This document shows, piece after piece, positions 14,887 through 22,267 of a stretch of DNA of 41,311 bases. The stretch lies in the IMG/VR virus record IMGVR_UViG_3300021962_010588, positions 1 to 41,311 of that record; one strand, 5' to 3'. A program made the translations under genes and the position numbers. Each line of letters starts with the position of its first letter. Within the stretch, counting starts at the first letter, position 1. Origin of the DNA: a virus. The notes beneath the pieces are model-generated. The model saw nothing but the letters and a program-made list of their open reading frames with translations. It was not told where the DNA came from and did not search any database.

Positions 14887-15122
14887 TGTTTCACCCCACT
14901 TTAGACCCCAGAGGACTTTCAGATCAAGAATTAGAATCTAAGGTCAAAGAAGTAATCACAAAGATTAATCAAGCATCTCGCATGCAGAACGAAAACTACT
15001 ATCATCAACTGATCGCAATCAACAACACCTTGCAGTTAGAAGTTGAAAAAAGGAAAATGATCGAAGCCAAGAAAAAACAATCGGACGATGATCAATTCGA
15101 TGACTTGATAAACGTCAACTAA
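14886..15122 (+). CDS. small conserved coiled-coil protein
   Basis: A 78-residue charged, mostly helical protein: LSDQELESKVKEVITKINQA followed by NTLQLEVEKRKMIEAKKKQ and an acidic tail. It is likely a short coiled coil. It overlaps the fibre gene in a TAATG, so it belongs to the same late unit. Small helical proteins in this position may be chaperones or linkers for the preceding virion protein, but that is inference. No signal or membrane segment. Confidence 0.65.
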   Translation: MFHPTLDPRGLSDQELESKVKEVITKINQASRMQNENYYHQLIAINNTLQLEVEKRKMIEAKKKQSDDDQFDDLINVN

Positions 15123-15131
15123 ACTCTTTTG

Positions 15132-15160
15132 TTGTTCTTTTTCCAAAAAATTTGTATAAT
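15132..15160 (+). promoter_or_regulatory. sigma70-type early promoter
   Basis: TTGTTC (15132-15137), 17 bases, TATAAT (15155-15160). Six bases after the -10 box is an ATG (15167) that opens a nine-codon leader frame. Confidence 0.7.
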
Positions 15161-15166
15161 ATATGA

Positions 15167-15196
15167 ATGAAATCTAATAAATTCCAATGTACTTAG
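15167..15196 (+). CDS. putative leaderless leader peptide (9 aa)
   Basis: ATG six bases after TATAAT opens MKSNKFQCT and a TAG. Its last ten bases overlap the start of the next gene (ATG at 15187, different frame), which lacks any ribosome binding site. Ribosomes that load on the leaderless mRNA could finish this peptide and restart on the overlapping ATG. Support is the exact promoter spacing and the overlap only; there is no direct evidence of translation. Confidence 0.4.
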   Translation: MKSNKFQCT

Positions 15197-15756
15197 AAGA
15201 CGGAATCCAATGGAGCACGAGATTTACCAACACGGTGTTGTTGGCTGGTAAGCTGTGGCCCAATGAAACCAGCGTTACTCTTCACCTGTCCCCCAACTCA
15301 GACGATCCCGACAAACAAAATATTACCTTCGAAAAATACAAATACTGCTTCAATAAAATTTTGCAGAATTCCATATTCATCGGCAACAAGGAGAAAGAGT
15401 ACAACATGTTCAAGGATTATGCCAACTATGTGATAGACTTTCCGGTGAGACCCGTGGATCAAATGACGGGCACTTGTTTGTACGCCAAATTGAACACCAT
15501 AGGCGGCGATGTCTTGAAAATAGATGGTTTGCAAATAGAATCATGGCAGGGAGAAAATCTGCGGTTCAACATCACACAGGATTCGCCCGAATGGGAGTTC
15601 GTGCCAACCGACAAAAGCCAATGGTGGAATGATCCACAACCAAATTTTACCAACTTCGAAAAAGATAGGTTGACATGGGAAGAAATTGGTTTTACAATAA
15701 ACAACATAAGATCACATCTAACCGTGATACAGGGCAAGAAAAATGAACGTGAATGA
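15187..15756 (+). CDS. conserved phage protein, unknown function
   Basis: A 189-residue soluble protein with many aromatic and charged residues and no signal peptide. Recognisable stretches are WSTRFTNTVLLAGKLWPNE and a tail with 'WWNDPQPNFTNFEKDRLTWEEIGF'. I recall similar proteins in marine T4-like phages without a known function. It starts behind an early promoter and its stop lies 14 bases inside the DnaE-like gene, so they are co-translated, hinting at a replication-related or early role. The ATG has no ribosome binding site but overlaps a possible leader peptide. Confidence 0.65.
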   Translation: MYLEDGIQWSTRFTNTVLLAGKLWPNETSVTLHLSPNSDDPDKQNITFEKYKYCFNKILQNSIFIGNKEKEYNMFKDYANYVIDFPVRPVDQMTGTCLYAKLNTIGGDVLKIDGLQIESWQGENLRFNITQDSPEWEFVPTDKSQWWNDPQPNFTNFEKDRLTWEEIGFTINNIRSHLTVIQGKKNERE

Positions 15757-16282
15757 GTATGGACAGGTAGCATTTGGAACTGAAGAAATAATCCAAAAGA
15801 TCTATTCCCAAGAATGGCAAACCGTGTTGGGATTCATGGAGAGCATAGATGAAGTAGCAAAATGGAACGAGCATTGTGCTCGGTTCGAATTACAACCAGT
15901 TGAAATCATCAACAAGCCCGAACAGGATCTCATCCAGTATCATCAACAACGAAATTTTCAATGGAAGATGCCCAAGCAGTACATGGACTTCGATCCAATA
16001 AAATTCTTCGGCACGGAATTGGAAAGAAGGTCTCTGAACACACAGGAATACGTGAATTATCTTGTGGGCGAGATCGAAGCGTGGGGCAAAGTGATGTCAC
16101 CACAGAGTTCTTTACTGTTATGGAAATTCCTCAACTATTTGATGGCGGTCTGTAAGGAAAAGGATATAGTCACAGGAGTGGGTAGAGGATCATCTGTCAG
16201 CAGTTTGACACTCTATCTTTTGGGGGTCCATGCTGTAGACCCGGTTAAATACAAATTGAACTACGAAGAATTTTTAAGATAG
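15743..16282 (+). CDS. DnaE-like (PolIII alpha) fragment protein
   Basis: A 179-residue protein whose C-terminal 60 residues match the palm entry of bacterial replicative polymerase alpha subunits: 'FLNYLMAVCKEKDIVTGVGRG' style text with GVGRGSSVSSLTLYLLG and VDPVKYKLNYEEFL. In DnaE this GRGS segment is followed directly by the catalytic PDFDxDF, but the reading frame stops exactly before it. The protein therefore cannot polymerise alone. It may bind DNA or nucleotides, or interact with a polymerase. The N-terminal 100 residues are not recognisable. It overlaps the upstream gene and is followed by an AGGAG for the next small gene. Confidence 0.65.
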   Translation: MNVNEYGQVAFGTEEIIQKIYSQEWQTVLGFMESIDEVAKWNEHCARFELQPVEIINKPEQDLIQYHQQRNFQWKMPKQYMDFDPIKFFGTELERRSLNTQEYVNYLVGEIEAWGKVMSPQSSLLLWKFLNYLMAVCKEKDIVTGVGRGSSVSSLTLYLLGVHAVDPVKYKLNYEEFLR

Positions 16283-16291
16283 GAGAACACA

Positions 16292-16471
16292 ATGCCAGCA
16301 AAAGCACCAGGTAAGAAAATACACTACACCATGCAAGGTAAACCAATTGATTTCGATTCGCTGAGAACAAAAAATGAAAAATCGATAGCAGTTGGTAACA
16401 CTAAAACTAATGCTCGTGGAGACACATTGGGCAAGGGCGGAAAAATAGTCAAGTCACGTGACCAGAAGTAA
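16292..16471 (+). CDS. small conserved phage protein (59 aa)
   Basis: A 59-residue basic protein preceded by AGGAG. It contains HYTMQGKPIDFDSLRTKNE and AVGNTKTNARGDTLGKGGK, a block that I recall as strongly conserved in T4-like marine phages (N-A-R-G-D-x-L-G). No membrane or signal segment. Its stop overlaps the next ATG (TAATG). Function unknown; earlier proteome lists of such phages place homologues in virions, but I cannot confirm this here. Confidence 0.65.
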   Translation: MPAKAPGKKIHYTMQGKPIDFDSLRTKNEKSIAVGNTKTNARGDTLGKGGKIVKSRDQK

Positions 16472-16614
16472 TGTCCGAAGATAACAAACCTTACAAGATA
16501 AAAGTTGTCACCAAGTTGGTGTACGATAACACTGACTTGAAAAAACTTGACAACATGTCAAAATTTCTATATCCTAATATTGCATCAGCGATAAGGAGAA
16601 TATATGCCCAGTAG
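16471..16614 (+). CDS. small protein (47 aa), unknown function
   Basis: A 47-residue frame starting in a TAATG overlap with the previous gene and ending 11 bases inside the GroES-like gene. The sequence is a short charged strand (KPYKIKVVTKLVYDN) followed by a helix (DLKKLDNMSKFLYP) and a basic end (AIRRIYAQ). Position and overlaps support a real gene; no family is recognised. Confidence 0.5.
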   Translation: MSEDNKPYKIKVVTKLVYDNTDLKKLDNMSKFLYPNIASAIRRIYAQ

Positions 16615-16954
16615 GATCAAAGGAAAAATAACACCCTTGAAAAAAAGAGTGTTGGTATCAGACATGCACTTCGGCGACGTCAAGACCAAGGGCGGCGTGA
16701 TACTATTAGATGATGATGGCAAGGCAGACGGAACACACCCTCGATGGGCAAAAGTGTATGCGGTTGGTCCTGATCAAAAAGATGTTCACATCGGAGAATG
16801 GGTGCTGGTTGCACACGGTCGTTGGACCCGTCATATCACATTAGAAACTGACAGCAAAGATCTTGATGTGCGAATGATCGATGAAAACGACATCCTGCTC
16901 ACATCAGACCAAGAACCAGAAGCAAACACAGTAACAGCGCCTTACAAAAAATAA
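16604..16954 (+). CDS. GroES-like co-chaperonin
   Basis: A 116-residue protein of the GroES beta-barrel type. 'PLKKRVLVSDM' matches the first GroES strand, the mobile-loop region reads VKTKGGVILLDDDG, and YAVGPDQKDVHIGEWVLVAHGRW matches the later strands (VxxVGxG..G..V). A C-terminal extension of about 20 residues (after ILLTSDQE) is not in bacterial GroES. T4 gp31 and related phage co-chaperonins cap host GroEL to fold the capsid protein. The hydrophobic tripeptide expected in the mobile loop is VIL here. AAGGAG lies just upstream. Confidence 0.75.
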   Translation: MPSRIKGKITPLKKRVLVSDMHFGDVKTKGGVILLDDDGKADGTHPRWAKVYAVGPDQKDVHIGEWVLVAHGRWTRHITLETDSKDLDVRMIDENDILLTSDQEPEANTVTAPYKK

Positions 16955-17871
16955 TGCACAAAATAGTTTGTTTGGGCACCATGCACACCTTCGGTGGCCA
17001 GAAAACTACTCGCTACGAGTTCGACCAAACTTGGCCGGGATTGCTCAGCAAATGGCTGGAAGATCAAGGCATAGAAAATTATGTGTACAACGGTGGCGAA
17101 AGTGCTTTCTCGATAAATTATTTCCCCTATAAGATCTTAAATTTCTACAATGAATTTAAACCCGAACTTTTTATAGTAGAACTGCCTATCATGGATAAAA
17201 TAGATGCAGAAATAAGTTCTGCCATCACAGGAGATTACATCAATCAAAAAGAAGATTATCATCCCATATACTCAAGGCAACGAGTGCTGACCAAAGATTG
17301 GAGTAAAGGAGAACCTTATATTTGGCCAAACAGAATTAGTATATCCAAACAGGAAGCATTAGATCATTATCTTTCAGATAAATCAAATAAAGATTTATTC
17401 AAAGGTCATATCACAAACGAATTCCAATCATTTATGCAAGATCTTGATATGGGAGATCATGAAAGAAAAAATGTAAATTTTAAATTTGAACGTTTGAAAA
17501 ATGTTTTAGGCTCTGAAGAAAATTTAGACTTAGTCAACAAGTATTTTTATTTTTATTCTATGTTTATGGACGAAAGCGATACAGACGTAATATTATATCT
17601 AAACAATGTGTTAAACATAATTAACACCTGTGCATCATTGGGGGTCAAACTGTTGTTGTTAAATGTAAACAGGCCAAATTTTGTCAAGCATTATTTGTAT
17701 GACGAAACCTACAGACAGCACATAGATAAAAGTGAACTTTGGATCGAAGGACCAACATGGTTTATGAAAAACTATTACAGAGTTTCTGAAGGCGGATACT
17801 TCGACTCGGAAGATTGGCAACACTGCATAGATACAGTGATAGGAAAAAAAGTAAAAGGAACATTGGCATGA
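16954..17871 (+). CDS. SGNH-hydrolase-like protein
   Basis: A 305-residue protein starting in a TAATG overlap with the co-chaperonin gene. The first block (IVCLGTMHTFGGQKTTRY) replaces the usual GDS, and 'VYNGGESAFSINYF' fits block II, where a Gly/Asn-rich turn contributes to the oxyanion hole. 'KPELFIVELPIMDKID' fits the next strand. The nucleophilic Ser of the first block is not obvious (it reads Thr-Met-His), so it may be inactive or a structural relative. Marine T4-like phages often encode such proteins, possibly acting on acyl or sialyl-like groups of surface sugars. It is coupled to a second SGNH gene downstream. Confidence 0.55.
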   Translation: MHKIVCLGTMHTFGGQKTTRYEFDQTWPGLLSKWLEDQGIENYVYNGGESAFSINYFPYKILNFYNEFKPELFIVELPIMDKIDAEISSAITGDYINQKEDYHPIYSRQRVLTKDWSKGEPYIWPNRISISKQEALDHYLSDKSNKDLFKGHITNEFQSFMQDLDMGDHERKNVNFKFERLKNVLGSEENLDLVNKYFYFYSMFMDESDTDVILYLNNVLNIINTCASLGVKLLLLNVNRPNFVKHYLYDETYRQHIDKSELWIEGPTWFMKNYYRVSEGGYFDSEDWQHCIDTVIGKKVKGTLA

Positions 17872-18593
17872 AAAAATTAGCTGTGGTTGGTTGTAGTTTT
17901 ACAGATCTGTATCCATGCTTTCATCCGGTTCCTGATGATCCTAATCAAACTTACAGCTGGTTATGGTTTGCGGTGCAAGATTATCCCCATGTACATTTTG
18001 ACACATATGCTTCGGGAGGCAATGGTGCAGTGTACTTTGACACTGTGCTGAAACATCTCGTCACCCAAGGATACAAGAACACGCTGTTGCAACTCACAGA
18101 TAACTCAAGATGGTACATGCCTTTGGCCTCACGAGCATTGCCAGTAGGTGAAAGTTTTTGGCACACAGATCGGTATGCTGATAATCTTACTCAATATAGG
18201 TTGAAACTTAATACAGTAGCTATGACCGGAAATTTTAACATCCACATCAAACTGGCTCCCAACAGTCCTAACCCAGATTTTTACGAGTCCAAAGTGGGCA
18301 AAGGTAACTGGTGGGGACCTTCCCAACTTTCTAGCATGTACTCAGACCTGTTCAATGAAACACTACACCTGTATGATAATGTGTTTGATAAATTTGTATA
18401 TTTTTCTTTTTACCAACAAAGAACAAACAACTGTAATTTAGAGGAAAGTTTGTATGATTTCCTTACAGAAAAATTTGGATATGAAATTTTTGTAAAGAAA
18501 TATCTTTCCGATGACAAACATCTCAACTATTATGGAGCAGAGATTGCCTATAACGAATTCATAAAACCATTTGTGTTATCCAAAATTTTATAG
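17868..18593 (+). CDS. SGNH/GDSL-family hydrolase-like protein
   Basis: A 241-residue protein. VVGCSFTDLYPCF fits block I, with Ser9-area as nucleophile. ASGGNGAVYFDTVLKHL fits block II with the conserved Gly and Asn. DDKHLNYYGAEIAYNEF near the C-terminus fits block V (DxxH), the Asp-His of the catalytic dyad. This looks like a complete set, unlike the upstream paralogue. The family cleaves esters such as acetyl groups on sugars. The start is the ATG overlapping the upstream stop (ATGA). The -35 box of the clamp-loader promoter lies in its 3' end. Confidence 0.7.
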   Translation: MKKLAVVGCSFTDLYPCFHPVPDDPNQTYSWLWFAVQDYPHVHFDTYASGGNGAVYFDTVLKHLVTQGYKNTLLQLTDNSRWYMPLASRALPVGESFWHTDRYADNLTQYRLKLNTVAMTGNFNIHIKLAPNSPNPDFYESKVGKGNWWGPSQLSSMYSDLFNETLHLYDNVFDKFVYFSFYQQRTNNCNLEESLYDFLTEKFGYEIFVKKYLSDDKHLNYYGAEIAYNEFIKPFVLSKIL

Positions 18594-18599
18594 TATAAT
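18571..18599 (+). promoter_or_regulatory. sigma70-type early promoter for clamp loader
   Basis: TTGTGT (18571-18576), 17 bases, TATAAT (18594-18599), six bases to ATG 18606; leaderless. Confidence 0.75.
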
Positions 18600-18605
18600 A
18601 ACAAC

Positions 18606-19538
18606 ATGAACACACTTTGGGTAGAAAAACATCGTCCTAACACACTGCAGGGATATGTGTTTCGTGATGAAGCACAGAAAAAACAAGTAGAGCAGTGGGT
18701 CAAATCAAAATCAATTCCACATCTATTATTTTCGGGTGCTCCGGGTGTGGGCAAGACCACGCTGGCAAAGATACTGCTGAACTTGTTGGAAGTGATCGGC
18801 ACAGACATACTTGAGATAAATGCTTCAAGAGAAAACTCTGTGGACGTGATTAGAGATAAAATCACAAACTTTGTGCAAACCATGCCATTCGGCGAATTCA
18901 AAGTTGTGCTGTTGGATGAGGCGGATTACATTTCACCCAACGGACAAGCGGCACTGAGAGGTGTGATGGAGATGTATCATCAATCTGCTCGTTTCATACT
19001 CACTTGCAACTATCCCAACAGAGTGATTCCTGCACTGCACTCGAGATGCCAAGGCTTCCACATCGAAAAGATAGACAAGACAGAGTTCACTGCTCGTGCG
19101 GCGGAGATATTGGTGGAAGAAGGCGTTGAGTTTGATTTGGACACGCTGGACACATACGTCAAGGCAACGTATCCTGATCTAAGAAAATGCATCAACACAC
19201 TGCAAATGAATTCTGCGGATGCCAAACTACAAGCACCAAATGTGGCAGATGTGGGTGAACAAGATTACAGAATAGAGATGGTTGAACTGTTCAAACAGGG
19301 CAAGATCACAGAAGCAAGAAAATTATTGTGTTCACAGGCACGCCCAGAAGAGATGGAAGACATCTATCGTTGGATGTACGACAACATTGAAATATTTGGC
19401 GACACAGAGGATCAACAGGATGAGGCCACACTTGTTATCAAACAAGGTATTGTGGATCATTCATTTGTAGCAGAAGCAGAAATCAATTTGTCAGCAGTTC
19501 TTATCAAATTAGCAAGGATACGCAATGGCTCAAATTAA
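18606..19538 (+). CDS. 44: sliding-clamp loader ATPase, T4 gp44-like
   Basis: A 310-residue AAA+ protein matching T4 gp44/RFC small subunits. It has WVEKHRPNTL (5-14), Walker A GAPGVGKTT (44-52), Walker B VVLLDEAD (100-107), a sensor-1 stretch FILTCNYPNRV and the SRC motif HSRCQG. With gp62 it loads the gp45 clamp for DNA replication, and in T4-like phages the clamp also activates late transcription, matching the late promoters here. gp62 and gp45 are not recognised in this window. The leaderless start is set by the promoter six bases upstream; the last bases overlap the next gene. Confidence 0.93.
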   Translation: MNTLWVEKHRPNTLQGYVFRDEAQKKQVEQWVKSKSIPHLLFSGAPGVGKTTLAKILLNLLEVIGTDILEINASRENSVDVIRDKITNFVQTMPFGEFKVVLLDEADYISPNGQAALRGVMEMYHQSARFILTCNYPNRVIPALHSRCQGFHIEKIDKTEFTARAAEILVEEGVEFDLDTLDTYVKATYPDLRKCINTLQMNSADAKLQAPNVADVGEQDYRIEMVELFKQGKITEARKLLCSQARPEEMEDIYRWMYDNIEIFGDTEDQQDEATLVIKQGIVDHSFVAEAEINLSAVLIKLARIRNGSN

Positions 19539-19830
19539 GTATTTGATCTGTCATTACTACATGGTTCCGGTGAAACCAGGAATAACATCTGTGCCTGGCT
19601 GGAACAAGGACCCCGCAAATGTGCAGTATGATGAACAGATATCCTTCGATTCCAAGATAAGAGCAAAAGATCAATCAGCATCCATCATCCTGGATCTTAA
19701 AGACAAAGTCATTGTGCAGAATCGTTTAGATCCTAAACTTACATTTGATCAGTCCTATCAATATTTTTACAAAGCATACAAAGACCATATGGATCAAGTC
19801 TCTAAGACTTTTGATCAAGCTTCATCGTAG
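19525..19830 (+). CDS. conserved phage protein (101 aa), unknown function
   Basis: A 101-residue soluble protein overlapping the gp44 stop by 14 bases, so co-translated with it. It begins IKYLICHYYMVPVKPG and has 'DQSASIILDLKDKVIVQNRLD' in the middle and a helical C-terminus (SYQYFYKAYKDHMD). The position is that of gp62 in T4, but the length and sequence do not resemble the clamp-loader small subunit, so I do not name it. It meets phoH tail to tail with a 16-base overlap. Confidence 0.65.
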   Translation: MAQIKYLICHYYMVPVKPGITSVPGWNKDPANVQYDEQISFDSKIRAKDQSASIILDLKDKVIVQNRLDPKLTFDQSYQYFYKAYKDHMDQVSKTFDQASS

Positions 19831-20501
19831 ATCTTAAGAGCTTCAGTCACTGCTTTGTGCCTGACTATGTCCTCGCCCACTAACTGAACGTTGCAGATAT
19901 GATGAGCTTGGCTTCTCCACAATTTGTGTAGGAAATCGGCCATACCGTTGTCCTTGCCTCGATCTGTTTGATCAAGGTCACCGGTGATCACCAGTTTGGA
20001 ACCTTCTCCAATTCTTGTCAGCAACATCTTGAATTGATTGACTGTGGTGTTTTGCATTTCATCTGCTATGATGTATGAATTCTCAAATGTTCTACCACGC
20101 ATGAATGCCAACGGAGCGATTTCTATCTGTTCTTCTCTCACCATCTTTTGCACCCTATTAACGGTGTAATTTTTGTGGAATATGTCTATCAATGGTCTGG
20201 TCCATGGCTCCATTTTACGCTGTAATGAACCAGGTAAAAAACCAATATCTTCATCTGCACCTACCACAGGACGGGTTATAACTATCTTTTCTATCTTCTG
20301 CAGTTTGAGTAGATCTATGCCATTTTGGGTGGCTAAAAGCGTTTTTCCGCACCCTGCAGGGCCATGAGCGATAACAATTGACTTTTTATCGTCTTTGAGC
20401 AAATTCCAGTACTTGTGCTGGTTTGCTGACCTTGGTCGTACTTCGTATCGTGAAAAATCGTCACGAAGGTCGTCAAATGATAGTACAGTTTTGTGTTTCA
20501 T
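19815..20501 (-). CDS. phoH: PhoH-like ATPase
   Basis: A 228-residue minus-strand P-loop protein of the PhoH family. It has Walker A GPAGCGKT (47-54), 'ITRPVVGADEDIGFLPG' with the family PVxxGxxxGFLPG, 'IAPLAFMRGRTFENSYIIADEMQN' containing the Walker B-like DE, and VITGDLDQTD. PhoH is a very common marine phage gene with RNA-related ATPase or helicase ideas but no settled role. It overlaps the upstream convergent gene by 16 bases and has its own promoter and a GGAG site on the minus strand. It is one of only a few minus-strand genes in the window. Confidence 0.93.
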   Translation of the reverse strand: MKHKTVLSFDDLRDDFSRYEVRPRSANQHKYWNLLKDDKKSIVIAHGPAGCGKTLLATQNGIDLLKLQKIEKIVITRPVVGADEDIGFLPGSLQRKMEPWTRPLIDIFHKNYTVNRVQKMVREEQIEIAPLAFMRGRTFENSYIIADEMQNTTVNQFKMLLTRIGEGSKLVITGDLDQTDRGKDNGMADFLHKLWRSQAHHICNVQLVGEDIVRHKAVTEALKIYDEA

Positions 20502-20515
20502 TAATATCTCCGATC

Positions 20516-20544
20516 TGTATAGGACTATGCGAATGCATACACAA
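20516..20544 (-). promoter_or_regulatory. sigma70-type promoter for phoH
   Basis: On the minus strand TTGTGT (20544-20539), 17 bases, TATACA (20521-20516); a short leader with GGAGAT precedes the ATG at 20501. Confidence 0.6.
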
Positions 20545-20557
20545 ATATTTAGATCGA

Positions 20558-20586
20558 TTGTGATTAGCGTTAAATTGTGCTATAAT
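20558..20586 (+). promoter_or_regulatory. possible sigma70-type promoter
   Basis: TTGTGA (20558-20563), 17 bases, TATAAT (20581-20586), divergent from phoH. The nearest in-frame ATGs are 24 and 42 bases after the -10 box, without ribosome binding sites. Confidence 0.5.
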
Positions 20587-20615
20587 AAAAAAGTTGTTAA
20601 CAAAATTAATATGAA

Positions 20616-20621
20616 TAAATA
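20616..20621 (+). promoter_or_regulatory. late promoter AATAAATA
   Basis: TAAATA seven bases before the ATG at 20629. It lies inside the N-terminus of a longer frame starting at 20611, so the position decides for the shorter start. Confidence 0.5.
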
Positions 20622-20628
20622 CTTGACT

Positions 20629-21105
20629 ATGATTGACACACTTGATGTAATCCGTAATATCAAAAAAATCTATGCTTCAGACAACGTGATTAACTCGCTG
20701 GTTGGCATGGAGAAAGTTATGGATGACGTCAATCTATATGCTTATCAAAACTGGAATCTGGGAGAAATAGTAGACGGTCCGCACCAAACAAAATATACCA
20801 CAGAAGCAACATTCATGTGGGAAGCAGACAAAATGCCGGATCCAGAGGGTGCTTTGAGACTTACCAATTTGGGTGCCAAAGTTGAGTTCAAGAAAGATAT
20901 CAAACTCACACCACGCAAAATTAAGTCCTATGATGATTATCGTCCTGGCACAAGGAAAGCAAAATTAGATGAAATTCCTGTATGGCTTGTTAAGGTATCT
21001 ATCCCAAAAACTGTGATAGAAGACTTTAACAACGAAACTGAAAAAACTAAAACAGTTTCAGGAATGCAAGTTGATCAATCTCCTCAAGACGCTGTAGAAT
21101 TATAA
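20629..21105 (+). CDS. probable virion protein, unknown function
   Basis: About 158 residues from the ATG at 20629 (MIDTLDVIRNIKKIYASDN), preferred for its seven-base distance from a late promoter. ATG 20611 would add six residues. The sequence is a soluble alpha/beta protein with 'LNLGAKVEFK'-type strands and conserved YQNWNLGEIVDGP and RKIKSYDDYRPG stretches that I recall from marine T4-like phages. An earlier promoter candidate also exists upstream. Its stop overlaps the next gene (TAATG). A structural or neck role is only suspected. Confidence 0.55.
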   Translation: MIDTLDVIRNIKKIYASDNVINSLVGMEKVMDDVNLYAYQNWNLGEIVDGPHQTKYTTEATFMWEADKMPDPEGALRLTNLGAKVEFKKDIKLTPRKIKSYDDYRPGTRKAKLDEIPVWLVKVSIPKTVIEDFNNETEKTKTVSGMQVDQSPQDAVEL

Positions 21106-22265
21106 TGCTTTGCCTTTGGCCTTTTAGACACGTGTCAGTGGACCAACGAGGTCGCATCAGACCTTGCTGTTCATGGCGTTTCGAAGAATGGGAAGATCAT
21201 TACGGCGAAAATGATATAATAAATTTTAATGATTCCTCCATACAAGATTATATAGATTCTAAATTCTTATCTGTGTTGCAATCCAACATGATTAACGATC
21301 AGTTTCCTAAGGGTGGGTGTAGTGATTGCATCAACGAAGTAAAGTCTGGTAGAGATACTTTGTTCGAAGCGGGCAATAGAAGATATGCCATGAGCAACTC
21401 ATTCCGCATACACGACATGGAAATAAAGTTTGGCAACAAGTGCAATCTCGGTTGTGTGATGTGCGGTCCTGCTTGTTCCAGTCTGCTCGAATCGGAATCT
21501 GCAGAGAACTTCGATACTATCGAATCATACGGATTCGAAGCGACCAAAGAAAAATTATACAGTGGACAAACACCTTGGTTCGAACGTGAAGAAAAAATGC
21601 AGGAACTGGCCAAGTTCGCTTCTAATGCTAGATTGATCAGATTCACCGGTGGCGAACCCACAGTCAACGGATACTTGAGAAAATTTTTATCATATCTCAG
21701 AGAGTACACTACAAACATCGATTTAAAATTGACAACTAATGGATTCAAAGTTCCTCAGAGCCTGCTCGACAGCGTCAAGGATTTCCAATCAGTTTGGTTT
21801 GATTTTTCTGTGGATGGAGTGGGCAAAGTTAATGAGTTCGTGCGTTGGCCGTCTAAATGGTCCAATATTTGCGATAACATCAAGAAGTGCAACGAACTGA
21901 CCAATTCCGCTGTTTCCGTCAAAACAACTCTACATGCGATGAACGTGCATAACATAGGAGAGATAGCAGATTGGATCGACCATAATCATGACATATTCGA
22001 ATGGGACATAAACTTGGTTTGGGAGCCTGAATATCTAAGGCCATATCTGTGTTCAGAAGAGTCAAAGCAGGTGTATCATGATACCTGCGCCAAATATCCA
22101 ACCAAAGATCATAAATGCTCTGTGGTGCACTCTGTAAAAAAAGCAATAGATAATAGTTCTGTTGAACAGGATAAATTGGACATGCTCAATGAAAAATTAA
22201 CTAAATATCTTACAATGCTGGGGTCTATCAGAAATCTGGATTGGCAACAGCACATTAGGATTTGA
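21105..22265 (+). CDS. radical SAM enzyme, SPASM/Twitch type (second)
   Basis: A 386-residue protein. A first segment (about 1-75) holds cysteines in RPCCSW and GGCSDC, an unusual N-terminal placement of an auxiliary-cluster-like domain. The radical SAM core follows, with KFGNKCNLGCVMCGPAC carrying CxxxCxxC (near 110), then FTGGEPTVNGYL (the GGE motif) and DFSVDGVGK. Other cysteines near the C-terminus are sparse. It overlaps the upstream stop (TAATG). The substrate is unknown; phage homologues are common but uncharacterised. It differs clearly from the radical SAM enzyme at 10087, whose cluster domain is at the C-terminus. Confidence 0.85.
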   Translation: MLCLWPFRHVSVDQRGRIRPCCSWRFEEWEDHYGENDIINFNDSSIQDYIDSKFLSVLQSNMINDQFPKGGCSDCINEVKSGRDTLFEAGNRRYAMSNSFRIHDMEIKFGNKCNLGCVMCGPACSSLLESESAENFDTIESYGFEATKEKLYSGQTPWFEREEKMQELAKFASNARLIRFTGGEPTVNGYLRKFLSYLREYTTNIDLKLTTNGFKVPQSLLDSVKDFQSVWFDFSVDGVGKVNEFVRWPSKWSNICDNIKKCNELTNSAVSVKTTLHAMNVHNIGEIADWIDHNHDIFEWDINLVWEPEYLRPYLCSEESKQVYHDTCAKYPTKDHKCSVVHSVKKAIDNSSVEQDKLDMLNEKLTKYLTMLGSIRNLDWQQHIRI

Positions 22266-22267
22266 AA

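Noticed and set aside
19525-19830. Calling the gene after gp44 the clamp-loader subunit gp62
   Set aside because: Position fits but length (101 residues) and sequence do not resemble gp62.
20395-20628. Long N-terminal extension of the frame ending at 21105
   Set aside because: It overlaps phoH and its promoter on the other strand; the late promoter at 20616 supports the start at 20629.
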